64,000 nucleotides of DNA from a bacterium. GTDB taxonomy: Bacteria > Patescibacteria > Microgenomatia > UBA1400 > UBA12108. Below, one piece after another: positions 17,381 to 26,200 of the stretch; the first letter of the stretch is position 1; each line of letters starts with the position of its first letter. The notes under the pieces are model-generated. The model did not search any database and was not told the DNA's origin. It was given only the letters and a program-made list of their open reading frames with translations. Location: contig JAJYKS010000001.1 of the NCBI GenBank assembly GCA_021788365.1, forward strand, positions 160,485-224,484, read 5' to 3'. The position numbers and the translations under genes are program-made.

Positions 17381-18910
17381 TCAAACGTTCCATGTTAAAT
17401 AGGGATGAAAAAGGTCGATATTTCTGAAAATAGTGCTGTAGAAAATCATAGCTCGTTCATCGTCTCCATCTGCTTCCCTCAGCTTATCCTTTAACCTTGC
17501 TTGCAGTGGACTAATTCTGTGGTTATTACGGTTGAGATAGATTTCAATGTCTCTTCCGAACATTGCCGTCCCCTGGTTAAGCTTATCCTCAATCTCGGCA
17601 AGAAGTGGAACCATGTCATTAAACCCAGATTCGAAATATGGGTGGGTGAAAGCCTGGAAACCATATGATGTAAGGAATTCAGGAGGCACATTTAAGAGCC
17701 TACCATTTTGTTGCATCTTCTTAAAAACTAGAGTGTCTGGCTCCATCATCATATTAGATACTATGAACCCTGAAGGGTTCAATTCTTGAAGCTGGTCAAT
17801 CTCATGTCCTATGTTTTGTCTGCTATGCCAATCGTGACCAATGATAAATGTGGTAGCGATTTTGACACCTGCTGATTGATATTCCTTAATTTCTTCTTTG
17901 AGGTCAACATTATCATTTTTTGCATATGGATTAAGCATTGATTCAACGCCAATATTGACACAGGTAACACATAAATCTCCCTCAGTTATTTCTGCAGGCG
18001 AATATTGTTTTAGTATTTTTGAAGATGTGGTAGTAGCAAGTTCGACCGTATATCCTAAGTTGCGGCATCTCTTAAATATTTCTTTCCAAGTGGGAATATC
18101 ACCCATACCTTGAGGATCAGCTAAGGAGAGAGAAATGACTTCATCTTCTTTTCCCAGCATTCTGTGTGCATAGTCTATGGCTGAAATGATTTCATCTGCA
18201 GAATGGGGAGCGGTGAACTTGCCTTTGAATTGTGCCGTGGCTGGGCAGAAGTCACACTGATAGAAGCACCCATAACTAGACATCATCACGCCTATGGTGC
18301 TATTTTTAGCTTGGTTGCTGTAGGTAGTTTGGGTATGAGATGGTACGACGGATACCTTGAGTGGACGGCTGTCTTCGCCCAATAGCTTTCTTAAATCATC
18401 GATTTGGTTACCTTTAAGTGAGTAGTCTGATAATTGTGAAGTCTCCGGGATGGTAGCGCCAACTGCACCAGCTATTATTTTTATTTCAGGGTGAACTTTA
18501 CGTAAATGTTCGCTAATATCCCGAAAAACGCTATAGCCATTAAGGTAGATGGAAACAACTAAAGCTTTAATGTCTGGCTCATTTTTTAGTGTTTTTTCGA
18601 GATTTTCGATTGATATAGGATCTCGAATAACGATCCCATCTTTTTGAGTATTTATATTTAAGAAATTACCTGGTGGATTCTCAGGCGCCCACGAAAAGGA
18701 AAAATTCTCACCTGCTTGTCTTTCTTTTAAAGCAGATATGTGTTCTTCTAAGAAATTTGCATCATAGAATTGTGGGTTTCCCCGCTGGATATATTCTCTC
18801 CCAACCTGATCAAGGTATTCAAGCTGCTTTGCTCTATTAGTTGTATTGTAGTCATACGATTGAGCGACTCCATATGCTATGGGACCTTCAATGACTGTCT
18901 CTTTTTGCAT
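17381..18910 (-). CDS. B12-binding-type radical SAM protein
   Basis: 509 aa. N-terminal region (about 90-185) looks like a Rossmann B12-binding domain (IENLEKTLKNEPDIKALVVSIYLNG ... IIAGAVGA) without a clear DxHxxG cobalamin loop. The radical SAM motif is Cys215-x3-Cys219-x2-Cys222 (CFYQCDFC). Members methylate unactivated carbons, rearrange rings or act as B12-free variants. The C-terminal helical tail is about 130 residues. TATAAT on the minus strand (18918-18923) sits 7 nt before the ATG; a 16-bp palindrome lies just upstream. Confidence 0.8.
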   Translation of the reverse strand: MQKETVIEGPIAYGVAQSYDYNTTNRAKQLEYLDQVGREYIQRGNPQFYDANFLEEHISALKERQAGENFSFSWAPENPPGNFLNINTQKDGIVIRDPISIENLEKTLKNEPDIKALVVSIYLNGYSVFRDISEHLRKVHPEIKIIAGAVGATIPETSQLSDYSLKGNQIDDLRKLLGEDSRPLKVSVVPSHTQTTYSNQAKNSTIGVMMSSYGCFYQCDFCPATAQFKGKFTAPHSADEIISAIDYAHRMLGKEDEVISLSLADPQGMGDIPTWKEIFKRCRNLGYTVELATTTSSKILKQYSPAEITEGDLCVTCVNIGVESMLNPYAKNDNVDLKEEIKEYQSAGVKIATTFIIGHDWHSRQNIGHEIDQLQELNPSGFIVSNMMMEPDTLVFKKMQQNGRLLNVPPEFLTSYGFQAFTHPYFESGFNDMVPLLAEIEDKLNQGTAMFGRDIEIYLNRNNHRISPLQARLKDKLREADGDDERAMIFYSTIFRNIDLFHPYLTWNV

Positions 18911-18926
18911 GTGGTATATTATATAC

Positions 18927-18942
18927 TAACCTTATAAGGTTA
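18927..18942. promoter_or_regulatory. 16-bp perfect palindrome, candidate operator
   Basis: TAACCTTATAAGGTTA is a perfect palindrome between the divergent B12-type radical SAM and G1PDH-like genes. It lies in the spacer upstream of the minus-strand TATAAT (18918-18923), where a bound repressor would block that promoter. Confidence 0.45.
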
Positions 18943-19009
18943 TATTTATACGTTAAATAAGTCATATACTATAGGGAGTTGGGTCAAAGTCAATTTCCAG
19001 TCAGAGCAA

Positions 19010-19999
19010 ATGAAAAAAATAATATCGAACATACCACCGATGGAATGGGGCAGCGCATCAAAACTCATGGATGACAGGCCAGCAGTTCTTATTACCAGCC
19101 GTACAGCACTGAAAGTATCGCAACCCTTTATAAATAACATTAACATTAATGAAACAGTTATTATTGAAAATAGTCATCGCGAGTATGTAGAGTCAATTCA
19201 AATTAAAAGACAGGATATCGCTATAGCCTATTTAGTAGGAGCAGGTCAAGTTAATGATATAGGGCGATATCTATCCTACAAATGGCAATTGCCTGTAATA
19301 AGTATTCCTACCGCGATAACTGCAGATGCTTTTCTAGTAGATTGTACTGGGTTAAGAGAGAACAGAGGAGTAACGTATCAGCCATCAAAAAGAGCGAATA
19401 AAATTGTACTTGATTGGGAATTGTTAAAAAAAGCACCTTGGAATATCAATGTCAGTGGCTGTGGAGATGTACTATCAATTTTTACTGGACTTTGGGACTG
19501 GCAACATTTCGATGAATTTTACGATGTGGCTGTAGCAACCGAAGCAAAAGGTATTCTTGATGCTTTAATTAGCCAAAAAAACTCGATCGTTCGGCCTTCT
19601 CAAAAAGCATTGGAAATGCTCGTGAATTGCTTAGCAATGGAAGTTCAGTTGTGTTATCTATATGGTAATAGCAGGCCAGAAGAAGGTGGTGAGCACTTTT
19701 TCGCTTATTGTATAGAAAACAAGATAGGGCATTGTTTGCATGGTGAGATTGTGGGTTTTGGTATCCTTTTGACAGGCTTCTTGCAAAATCAAGATATAAC
19801 CCAGATTAAAAACTTTATGGATACGATTAGTATGAGCTATTTACCTAGTAATATTAATGAAAAGGTGGTTATAGATACACTAAGAGAACTACCCCAATAT
19901 GTCAGAGAACAAAATTTGCGTTCTAGCATCTATAATAATTTTAACTATGATCAATCTAAGGAGAAGATAAAGTCTTTCTTTAAGTTAATAAACCTATGA
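19010..19999 (+). CDS. Iron-containing alcohol dehydrogenase superfamily, glycerol-1-phosphate dehydrogenase/DHQ-synthase-like
   Basis: 329 aa. NAD-site VGAGQVNDIGRYLSYK (76-91), PTAITADAF (100-108) and the ADH metal ligands Asp153 (GCGDVLSIFTGLWDW), His229 (GGEHFFAY) and His244 (GHCLHGEIVGFG) follow the AraM/sn-glycerol-1-phosphate dehydrogenase branch, a sister of dehydroquinate and 2-deoxy-scyllo-inosose synthases. It could reduce a ketose phosphate or make a carbocycle for the cluster product; the sequence does not decide. Next gene overlaps by 4 bp. A TATACT (18965-18970) lies in the divergent gap. Confidence 0.72.
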   Translation: MKKIISNIPPMEWGSASKLMDDRPAVLITSRTALKVSQPFINNININETVIIENSHREYVESIQIKRQDIAIAYLVGAGQVNDIGRYLSYKWQLPVISIPTAITADAFLVDCTGLRENRGVTYQPSKRANKIVLDWELLKKAPWNINVSGCGDVLSIFTGLWDWQHFDEFYDVAVATEAKGILDALISQKNSIVRPSQKALEMLVNCLAMEVQLCYLYGNSRPEEGGEHFFAYCIENKIGHCLHGEIVGFGILLTGFLQNQDITQIKNFMDTISMSYLPSNINEKVVIDTLRELPQYVREQNLRSSIYNNFNYDQSKEKIKSFFKLINL

Positions 20000-20670
20000 A
20001 CATTAAAACTAAATTTAACGAGGAGCTACTAATTGGTTTGGAGCGACAACCAACCAAAAAGGCTGTGCTATTGTTTTCTGGTGGAATTGATAGCACTGCT
20101 GCGGGAATTTTACTGAAAGAAAAAGGCTATCGAGTATTTCCACTATTTATCGATTATGGTCAAAGTTCGTTGGCAGCAGAACAATTAGTTGTTAACAAAA
20201 TTGCTATCAAATTAGGTTTTGAGCCTGTTAGAGTCATAACTACTGAATTGCTCAAACAACTAACGAAAAGTAATCTCTTGGGTAAAGAGGCAGTCGATGA
20301 TAGCCAAGCTTGGGTTCCAGGAAGAAATACTTTATTCATGATCATTGCCGGCATTTTTGCAAAGCAGGTTGATGCTGACGGGGTATGTATTGGTTATATG
20401 CTTGATGACAATTTTGTTTTTGGAGATAATGATTATTTTCATCATAAGAATGTTGAGCAATTATTATCCAAGTCTTTTTTACAACCAATGGAAGTATTTA
20501 TGCCTATTGTTAGTTACAGGAAAAAGGATTTAGTCACGCTTCTTATGGAGAAAGGCTTGTTAAGTGATACTGTTTCGTGTTGGAATGCTAAAGTAGTTAG
20601 GGGTAAGGTGGTTTCTTGCGGAAGTTGTGCGAATTGTTTAGAGAGAAATAGCTTGTTGGTTGTTAAATAA
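19996..20670 (+). CDS. queC: 7-cyano-7-deazaguanine synthase QueC
   Basis: 224 aa, canonical length. PP-loop SGGIDS (28-33) binds ATP; the C-terminal zinc site is Cys195, Cys208, Cys211, Cys214. It turns 7-carboxy-7-deazaguanine plus ammonia and 2 ATP into preQ0. Its ATG overlaps the dehydrogenase-like gene stop (ATGA), tying preQ0 formation to that enzyme. With folE, queD and queE 6 kb away it completes preQ0 synthesis. Confidence 0.93.
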   Translation: MNIKTKFNEELLIGLERQPTKKAVLLFSGGIDSTAAGILLKEKGYRVFPLFIDYGQSSLAAEQLVVNKIAIKLGFEPVRVITTELLKQLTKSNLLGKEAVDDSQAWVPGRNTLFMIIAGIFAKQVDADGVCIGYMLDDNFVFGDNDYFHHKNVEQLLSKSFLQPMEVFMPIVSYRKKDLVTLLMEKGLLSDTVSCWNAKVVRGKVVSCGSCANCLERNSLLVVK

Positions 20671-20700
20671 AATAAAAATTATAGCTTTATATGTACCGGT

Positions 20701-21078
20701 ATGGCAGAATTTAAAATCGAAGTTGGAACACGATTTAAAGTAAATCCGGGAGTTTTTAAGAACTCTGGAATAGAAAGGGTTATCTTAAACCCTAAGCCCC
20801 ATAACAATCGAGACGAAATTCTTGCCGCCCTATTTGTATCAGAACCTGACTGTATGTTATATCAGTTTCATGAGTTGTCTGCTGGATATATCTGGAATTT
20901 AGGTAAAGTGCCAAAATTGTCGAACGACGAAATTATTCGATATCTAGAAACATCTTTGAGAATCGGTAGGATTTCTGCTGGACAAATGAGGGATGTTAAA
21001 CAACAAATCAGAGATGGTATATCAAAAAGGAATATTGTAATTCAGCGATTAGATAGCATTTTGGAAAGAGCTTATTGA
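20701..21078 (+). CDS. Small hypothetical protein after queC
   Basis: 125 aa, basic, soluble, no signal peptide. N-terminal beta-rich part (FKIEVGTRFKVNPGVFKNSG) and a C-terminal helical part (MRDVKQQIRDGISKRNIVIQRLDSILERAY). I do not recognise a family. It lies 30 bp after queC on the same strand and may be the last gene of that unit. The intergenic stretch to the convergent next gene has nothing recognisable. Confidence 0.55.
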   Translation: MAEFKIEVGTRFKVNPGVFKNSGIERVILNPKPHNNRDEILAALFVSEPDCMLYQFHELSAGYIWNLGKVPKLSNDEIIRYLETSLRIGRISAGQMRDVKQQIRDGISKRNIVIQRLDSILERAY

Positions 21079-21136
21079 TTGCTCTCCATTAGTCACAATG
21101 TGTGCTGTGCGATATACTCCTAACTACTAATAAAAA

Positions 21137-21772
21137 TTACTGCAATATTGGCTTTAGGCTAGGCATTCCAACTTGTTTTAGTAGAAGAATATACTTCTTT
21201 GCGATTCTATCGAGTTCCTTCAAGGCGTTGTTGTATTTTTCTAAACTTGGCGGATTTGGAACTGATGGATCCCGATGAGCAATGGCTTTATCGACGTAAG
21301 CTTTAATTCCCGAAGTCGCTTCTGACAATATCTTAATATCTTTGTCTATGATCGCGGGATCTAAGAACTGATCACCAAAATGATTGTTAAACTCTGTTGC
21401 CGGTATCCCCCTGATAAAACCAGCTAATTCAGGATTATCTTTGAGAAGACTTGAGTCGGTGAGCCATTCTTTAACATACCAATCTTTCGTAATCAGTGTG
21501 TTATTCTTCCTCATTCTTAGCAGGAGTTTCATCAGACTTATTTCGGAAGATTTTTGGTCATTAGTAATTTGTCTTCTCACGGAGGTTAGCATGTCAGAGT
21601 AATGACTTTTCGTTACAGTGGTACGTATATGTGGATCAATATCCGATTCGTGCAATTTTGGAATTGTTATTCTAGTGAAAACATCCTCTTTATAGAGGAT
21701 GTCTGTTATTTCTTCTGAAATTATTTCTAGATCGTATTTAAGTTTTTTTATAAATTCTTCTTGCATGCCCAT
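21137..21772 (-). CDS. HEPN/AbiU2-like hypothetical protein in candidate defence operon
   Basis: 211 aa, all-alpha. The C-terminal segment GIKAYVDKAIAHRDPSVP resembles the AHRD stretch of AbiU2/AbiV-type HEPN proteins, but a canonical R-x4-6-H ribonuclease motif is not evident. It starts 6 bp after the RecB-like gene, so it is the last gene of the operon. A toxin or effector role is inferred from company only. Confidence 0.45.
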   Translation of the reverse strand: MGMQEEFIKKLKYDLEIISEEITDILYKEDVFTRITIPKLHESDIDPHIRTTVTKSHYSDMLTSVRRQITNDQKSSEISLMKLLLRMRKNNTLITKDWYVKEWLTDSSLLKDNPELAGFIRGIPATEFNNHFGDQFLDPAIIDKDIKILSEATSGIKAYVDKAIAHRDPSVPNPPSLEKYNNALKELDRIAKKYILLLKQVGMPSLKPILQ

Positions 21773-21778
21773 AAAAAC

Positions 21779-23281
21779 TCATTTCGACTTTTCCAGGTAA
21801 TCTTTTATCACCATCGTGGCCTTACAGTCGTCTTCGTTATAGTCAATAATACGCCGTAATTTAGTTGGGTTTTTATCTTTTAAGTATTCGTTAAACCACT
21901 GAATAGAAAGCGCACCTGATGGAGATATATCACGCCATGAAAACCCAAGGTACTTGGCAATATCTTTGAGAGAGTAACTATATAACGGCCAGTCTGTCAT
22001 CTTGAGAATGTATTGACTATACAAATCGATTGCACGTTCCGGAGACAGCAGGTAATCTAATTCTTCGAGCAAAATTACGTCTGGATATTGCTTCTGCATT
22101 CTATGGTAGGTTGTAACTTCGTGATGCGAATAGTAATAAAGACACCATTTATCCTGGGGCAGGTTCTTGAGGTAACTAATAAATCCTTTCCATGCTTGCT
22201 CTTCTGCTTCTGGAGTCTTTTCTTTGGCTACGAAAGGGATAAATCTTGAGCCGTTGGGAGACCTCTCGTAGACTCCATGAAGATAAACAAAGCTTTGAGT
22301 CGGATCATCTTCGATATCGAAATAAAGTTCATAATCAACTTGTGGGAAGTGGATTTCGCCGTTAACTACTGGTTTCTTGATATCAGCTAGAACCTTTGCT
22401 CTAGTTTGTAATTTCTTGAGAGTCGGTTCACCAATTCCCCGTAGAAAGGATTTATTTCCTGCCTTTTTTCCCATCGCAATGGCAATATCAAGATCACGCA
22501 GTTCTTCTACTGTTTTTAGCTCAAGATCATGAGCTAGCGTTCCCCTTATACTTCGGCCCAGGTAAAAGAGTGTTGTTAAATCGTGATTCTTTGTACACCA
22601 CCCCTTACAACTATCGTACCAAGGACAGAGCTTACACGCGCCACTTAACGCTGGCTCATTCCTTGCTTCGTTATTTAACAGATGTCGTACCTCGTTTTTG
22701 GTTTCTTGATATAAATCCCACCAAGTTGCGTGATTGCGAACACCCATTGGCTTACCCAGCTCATACAGAGTCTCATTGTGATCTATATCGTAGATTATCC
22801 CCATCTTATCTTTAGCGAATCCTAGGGCGATAAGCACCTCTGCGTAGAGGGCAAGTTGGACAGCGTAGTGCTTTTTGGGTTTACCGGGATTTTCCTCTTC
22901 TTCGCTGACGCCTTCTAGCCCTCTTCCACTTTTAATATCGATGGGCAAGTACGTTCCATCTGGCATGAGGCGGAGCAGATCTGGTTCTCCTGCAAGATCG
23001 TTATAACGGATATAGCCATGATAAATAAGAGGGGTTTTATTCCTCATTGCCTCTAAAGTACGAGCAAATTGTGTATCTTTGTCGGGATTGCTCAGATCAA
23101 GTATTGCCCCAATACCGCCAATAACATCTTTCTCATGTTGGACACCTTTCTCCCAGAGCATCTCCACAAATGGATTTGTTTCTTTTATCTTTTCTTCCTG
23201 AGGACCATATAAATCTCTCCATGGTCTATGGGGACACTGGAGGTATGCATAGAGCTTGGAGGGTGTTATTAAATAAGTCAT
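21779..23281 (-). CDS. TM0106 family RecB-like nuclease
   Basis: 500 aa. N-terminus LITPSKLYAYLQCPHRPW is the RecB/Cas4-type opening; the PD-(D/E)xK core shows LPIDIKSGRG (D and K) followed by YAVQLALYAEVL; CKLCPWYDSCKGWC (about 214-227) is a Cas4-like Cys cluster. The C-terminal third (YFDIEDDPTQSFVYLHGV ... YNEDDC) is an RNase H-like domain as in YprB/TM0106 proteins. It would cut or trim DNA. Its start overlaps the helicase stop by 4 bp, so both are made in equal amounts and likely act together. Confidence 0.83.
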   Translation of the reverse strand: MTYLITPSKLYAYLQCPHRPWRDLYGPQEEKIKETNPFVEMLWEKGVQHEKDVIGGIGAILDLSNPDKDTQFARTLEAMRNKTPLIYHGYIRYNDLAGEPDLLRLMPDGTYLPIDIKSGRGLEGVSEEEENPGKPKKHYAVQLALYAEVLIALGFAKDKMGIIYDIDHNETLYELGKPMGVRNHATWWDLYQETKNEVRHLLNNEARNEPALSGACKLCPWYDSCKGWCTKNHDLTTLFYLGRSIRGTLAHDLELKTVEELRDLDIAIAMGKKAGNKSFLRGIGEPTLKKLQTRAKVLADIKKPVVNGEIHFPQVDYELYFDIEDDPTQSFVYLHGVYERSPNGSRFIPFVAKEKTPEAEEQAWKGFISYLKNLPQDKWCLYYYSHHEVTTYHRMQKQYPDVILLEELDYLLSPERAIDLYSQYILKMTDWPLYSYSLKDIAKYLGFSWRDISPSGALSIQWFNEYLKDKNPTKLRRIIDYNEDDCKATMVIKDYLEKSK

Positions 23282-26200
23282 TTTTCAAATAAATAGTCAG
23301 CTTCTAACGCTTTATTCACTATTTTTTCACCATAAGCTTGCTGCTTATCAGTCAGATGACCTTTTCGTGAAAGATATACCCCCAAAGAAAAACAGAATCT
23401 ATTCTCAAATGAACTAAATTTGCCCGTTGTCTTTCCCCAATGAGCTAGGGCGAACCAATATTCCTTCTTAGTAAAAAGGTTGGCGGGAATAGTATTAACA
23501 AAAAGCCTTGTTTGTTTATCGTTTTTCTTTTTCAATTTTTGTTTAGCTCTCGATATTTTCGGGTTTGACTCTACGACTTTTAGTACGGCGTTTGCGTCGG
23601 CTTCCTCGGAAGCTAATACCGTGATGTTGGTATCTAATTCTTTGTCTTCGATTGGATATTGTTCTATTTTTCGCTCAGTATTTGTTGGCTGTTTAGCTAA
23701 TGACGCTAAGATATTATCAATAGCTTCCTCAGGGTTCCGATAAAATATGCTTGCAGTCAATCGCTCTACATCCCATTGAGTTATTCTTTCTATAGTAGCT
23801 TGGCGCTGGTAGTGTTCAGGTGGCAGTTCACCAGAGTCATCAAACTTAAAATCTCCATCACATTCTAGTGCCAATGTGCGCCCTTCTTTATCAAAGAGTA
23901 CCTGGTCTATTCTATAACCACCACATTCAAATTGAGTTACTACATTTATCCCTCTTCCTCTGATAATATTGCAAACGTCTTCTTCAAACATGCTATCAAA
24001 ATGATCATCTTTAGGCTTCAGTGGATCAGAATACGTTTCTTGAATATGAATAGCATGTTCCATGAATGACTTAATTAATTTACCAGGGAATTGGCTAGGT
24101 TTTCTCGAAGTGAAAATTATTGCTTTTCTTCTGGCACGTGTAAAAGCAACATTCATGCGCTTAAAACCTTCTTCATTTACGCCGCCCTCTATACTGGTTA
24201 CACTCCCTGCTTTACCGTCTGGAGCTGATCTCATAGAGTATAGGATTACGTCTCTCTCATCACCCTGGAAACCGTCAACTGTTCTTGACTGAATACCAAA
24301 ATTTACGATATCATCTGGCGATAAGTTTTGATAAATAAGTTCGCTTATATAATCAGCTTGCTGTCTAAATGGAGAAATAACTCCTAGAGACAGACCATTC
24401 ATTGAACGATCTGAAACTAATTCTTTAAGTGTTAACAATACCTCATTAGCTTCAATTCTGTTGATCTTAGCTTCGGTATCTTCAGATCCGGAGTCTATAT
24501 ACCGCACCTCCATTGGGGGATTGAACCTGTTCTCCCAAATGGGGGTCATGATTTTCATCATATTGTTATAAACATTCTTATTTGACCAAGCGATGATGGT
24601 GGGATCACAACGAAAATGCTCGATTAAGGGGATAGGTGGTGTTGCAGCTTGCGCGAAAGTGAGGAGCGAGAATTCTTTACAGTCAAAAAATTGAGATTTA
24701 TCGTGATTTAGCAAATTGTATTTTCGTTGGAGCGTATCCGTAATACCTTTTTGCAAGAAGCGAAGACTTGCGCTCGGCAATTGCTTTTCATCCCCTACGA
24801 TAATTGCATTTTTTGCGCGATAAAAGAGATGTGGTATCGCAGTCTGACTGCATTGAGATGACTCATCTACGATTACGTAGTCGAATAAACCCTTCTGGAG
24901 GGGAAAATATCTAGAAATATCATCAATGCTGACAATCCAACAAGGGAAATAATATAGGACTTGAGAAAAATCTATTGAATCTTTCTTTTTAAGGAAAGAG
25001 AGGGTTTTCTTTTTCTTACCCAGGAGTTGTTTTAGCTTCACTAGATTCGCATTCGCCAAACGACTACCACTAGCCTCATGAAGCGATTTTAGTCTAGTGA
25101 ACAAAATATACTTATGAATGAGTGCCTTGTTTTTACTTTCTATTTGCTTGATCGTTTTTGCAATCAACCCAGGAGTTTCCGTAACTACATCGCCATATAA
25201 TCGCATTAGCCTGTGACATTCAACAATATTTTCTATTTCAAGCAGTTTTTTTGGTACGGCATAGTTATTTTGAATAAGGAGCTCTTGAATTATTTTCAAA
25301 GATTTTGGAATAGTAAGTAACTTTCCAGCTACGACCTGATAGCGATGGAATTGCTTAAATTTTTCCGTACTATCCTCAATGCGTCTCAGCATGTCTTGAA
25401 CAGAAACTGGAGACGTCCAGTCAGGAAGTTCAAGGATTGGTGTACTAGTCGAAGATAGTTTTCTATAGTTGTTTATACTTTCGATGCATAATTTTATATC
25501 TAACAAAGAACGCTCAGAGTCTATATCAAAAGTTTTATTAAAAAGCTCATCAAGGTTATGCTCTCGTAATTCTGAGAACAATTTAAATAGCTTAAGAATA
25601 TCTTGGAGAAGTTTATAAAAGCTACCATACTCTTTGATATTGCATAATTCAACAGATATTAATTCATATGAAGAGATTTCTGTTTTTACGGCCTCTATAT
25701 TGAGAAGAGTTTTTTTAATGTTTATTATTCCTTCTATCTTTTGTATTAAGAGAGGTTTTACACGCTTGTCTATTTGCGAAATTCCAAAAATACTGGCTAT
25801 ATACTCATGCGCTAAAACTGATTTTTTATCAACAAACTTAGATAGTAGGTGTAAGCTGGATTTTTTAATTATTTCCAAGTTCTGTTCTAAGTCGAAAAGA
25901 GTGTATCGTGTGTTTTCTGCGAGTGGAAGCAGTTCGTTTAAGTTTGGATGTTTGTCGATACAATAATTGCTAGCTTTTACTAGTTTAAGCAGCTTATCGT
26001 ATTCCAGCTTGGAAAGCTTAACGATTTGGTCAACTACTGCTGTCCGGTCGGCAATTAAGGGTACATCATTTTTGAATTCTGATATGGTATCTTTATATTT
26101 TAATAGTATATCTAGATAGGAAATAACTTTCTTGAAGTCTTTACTTACGCCAAGAATATCTTTGAAAAGCTTAGTGTCAAAATTTGTTGATGTAGATTTC

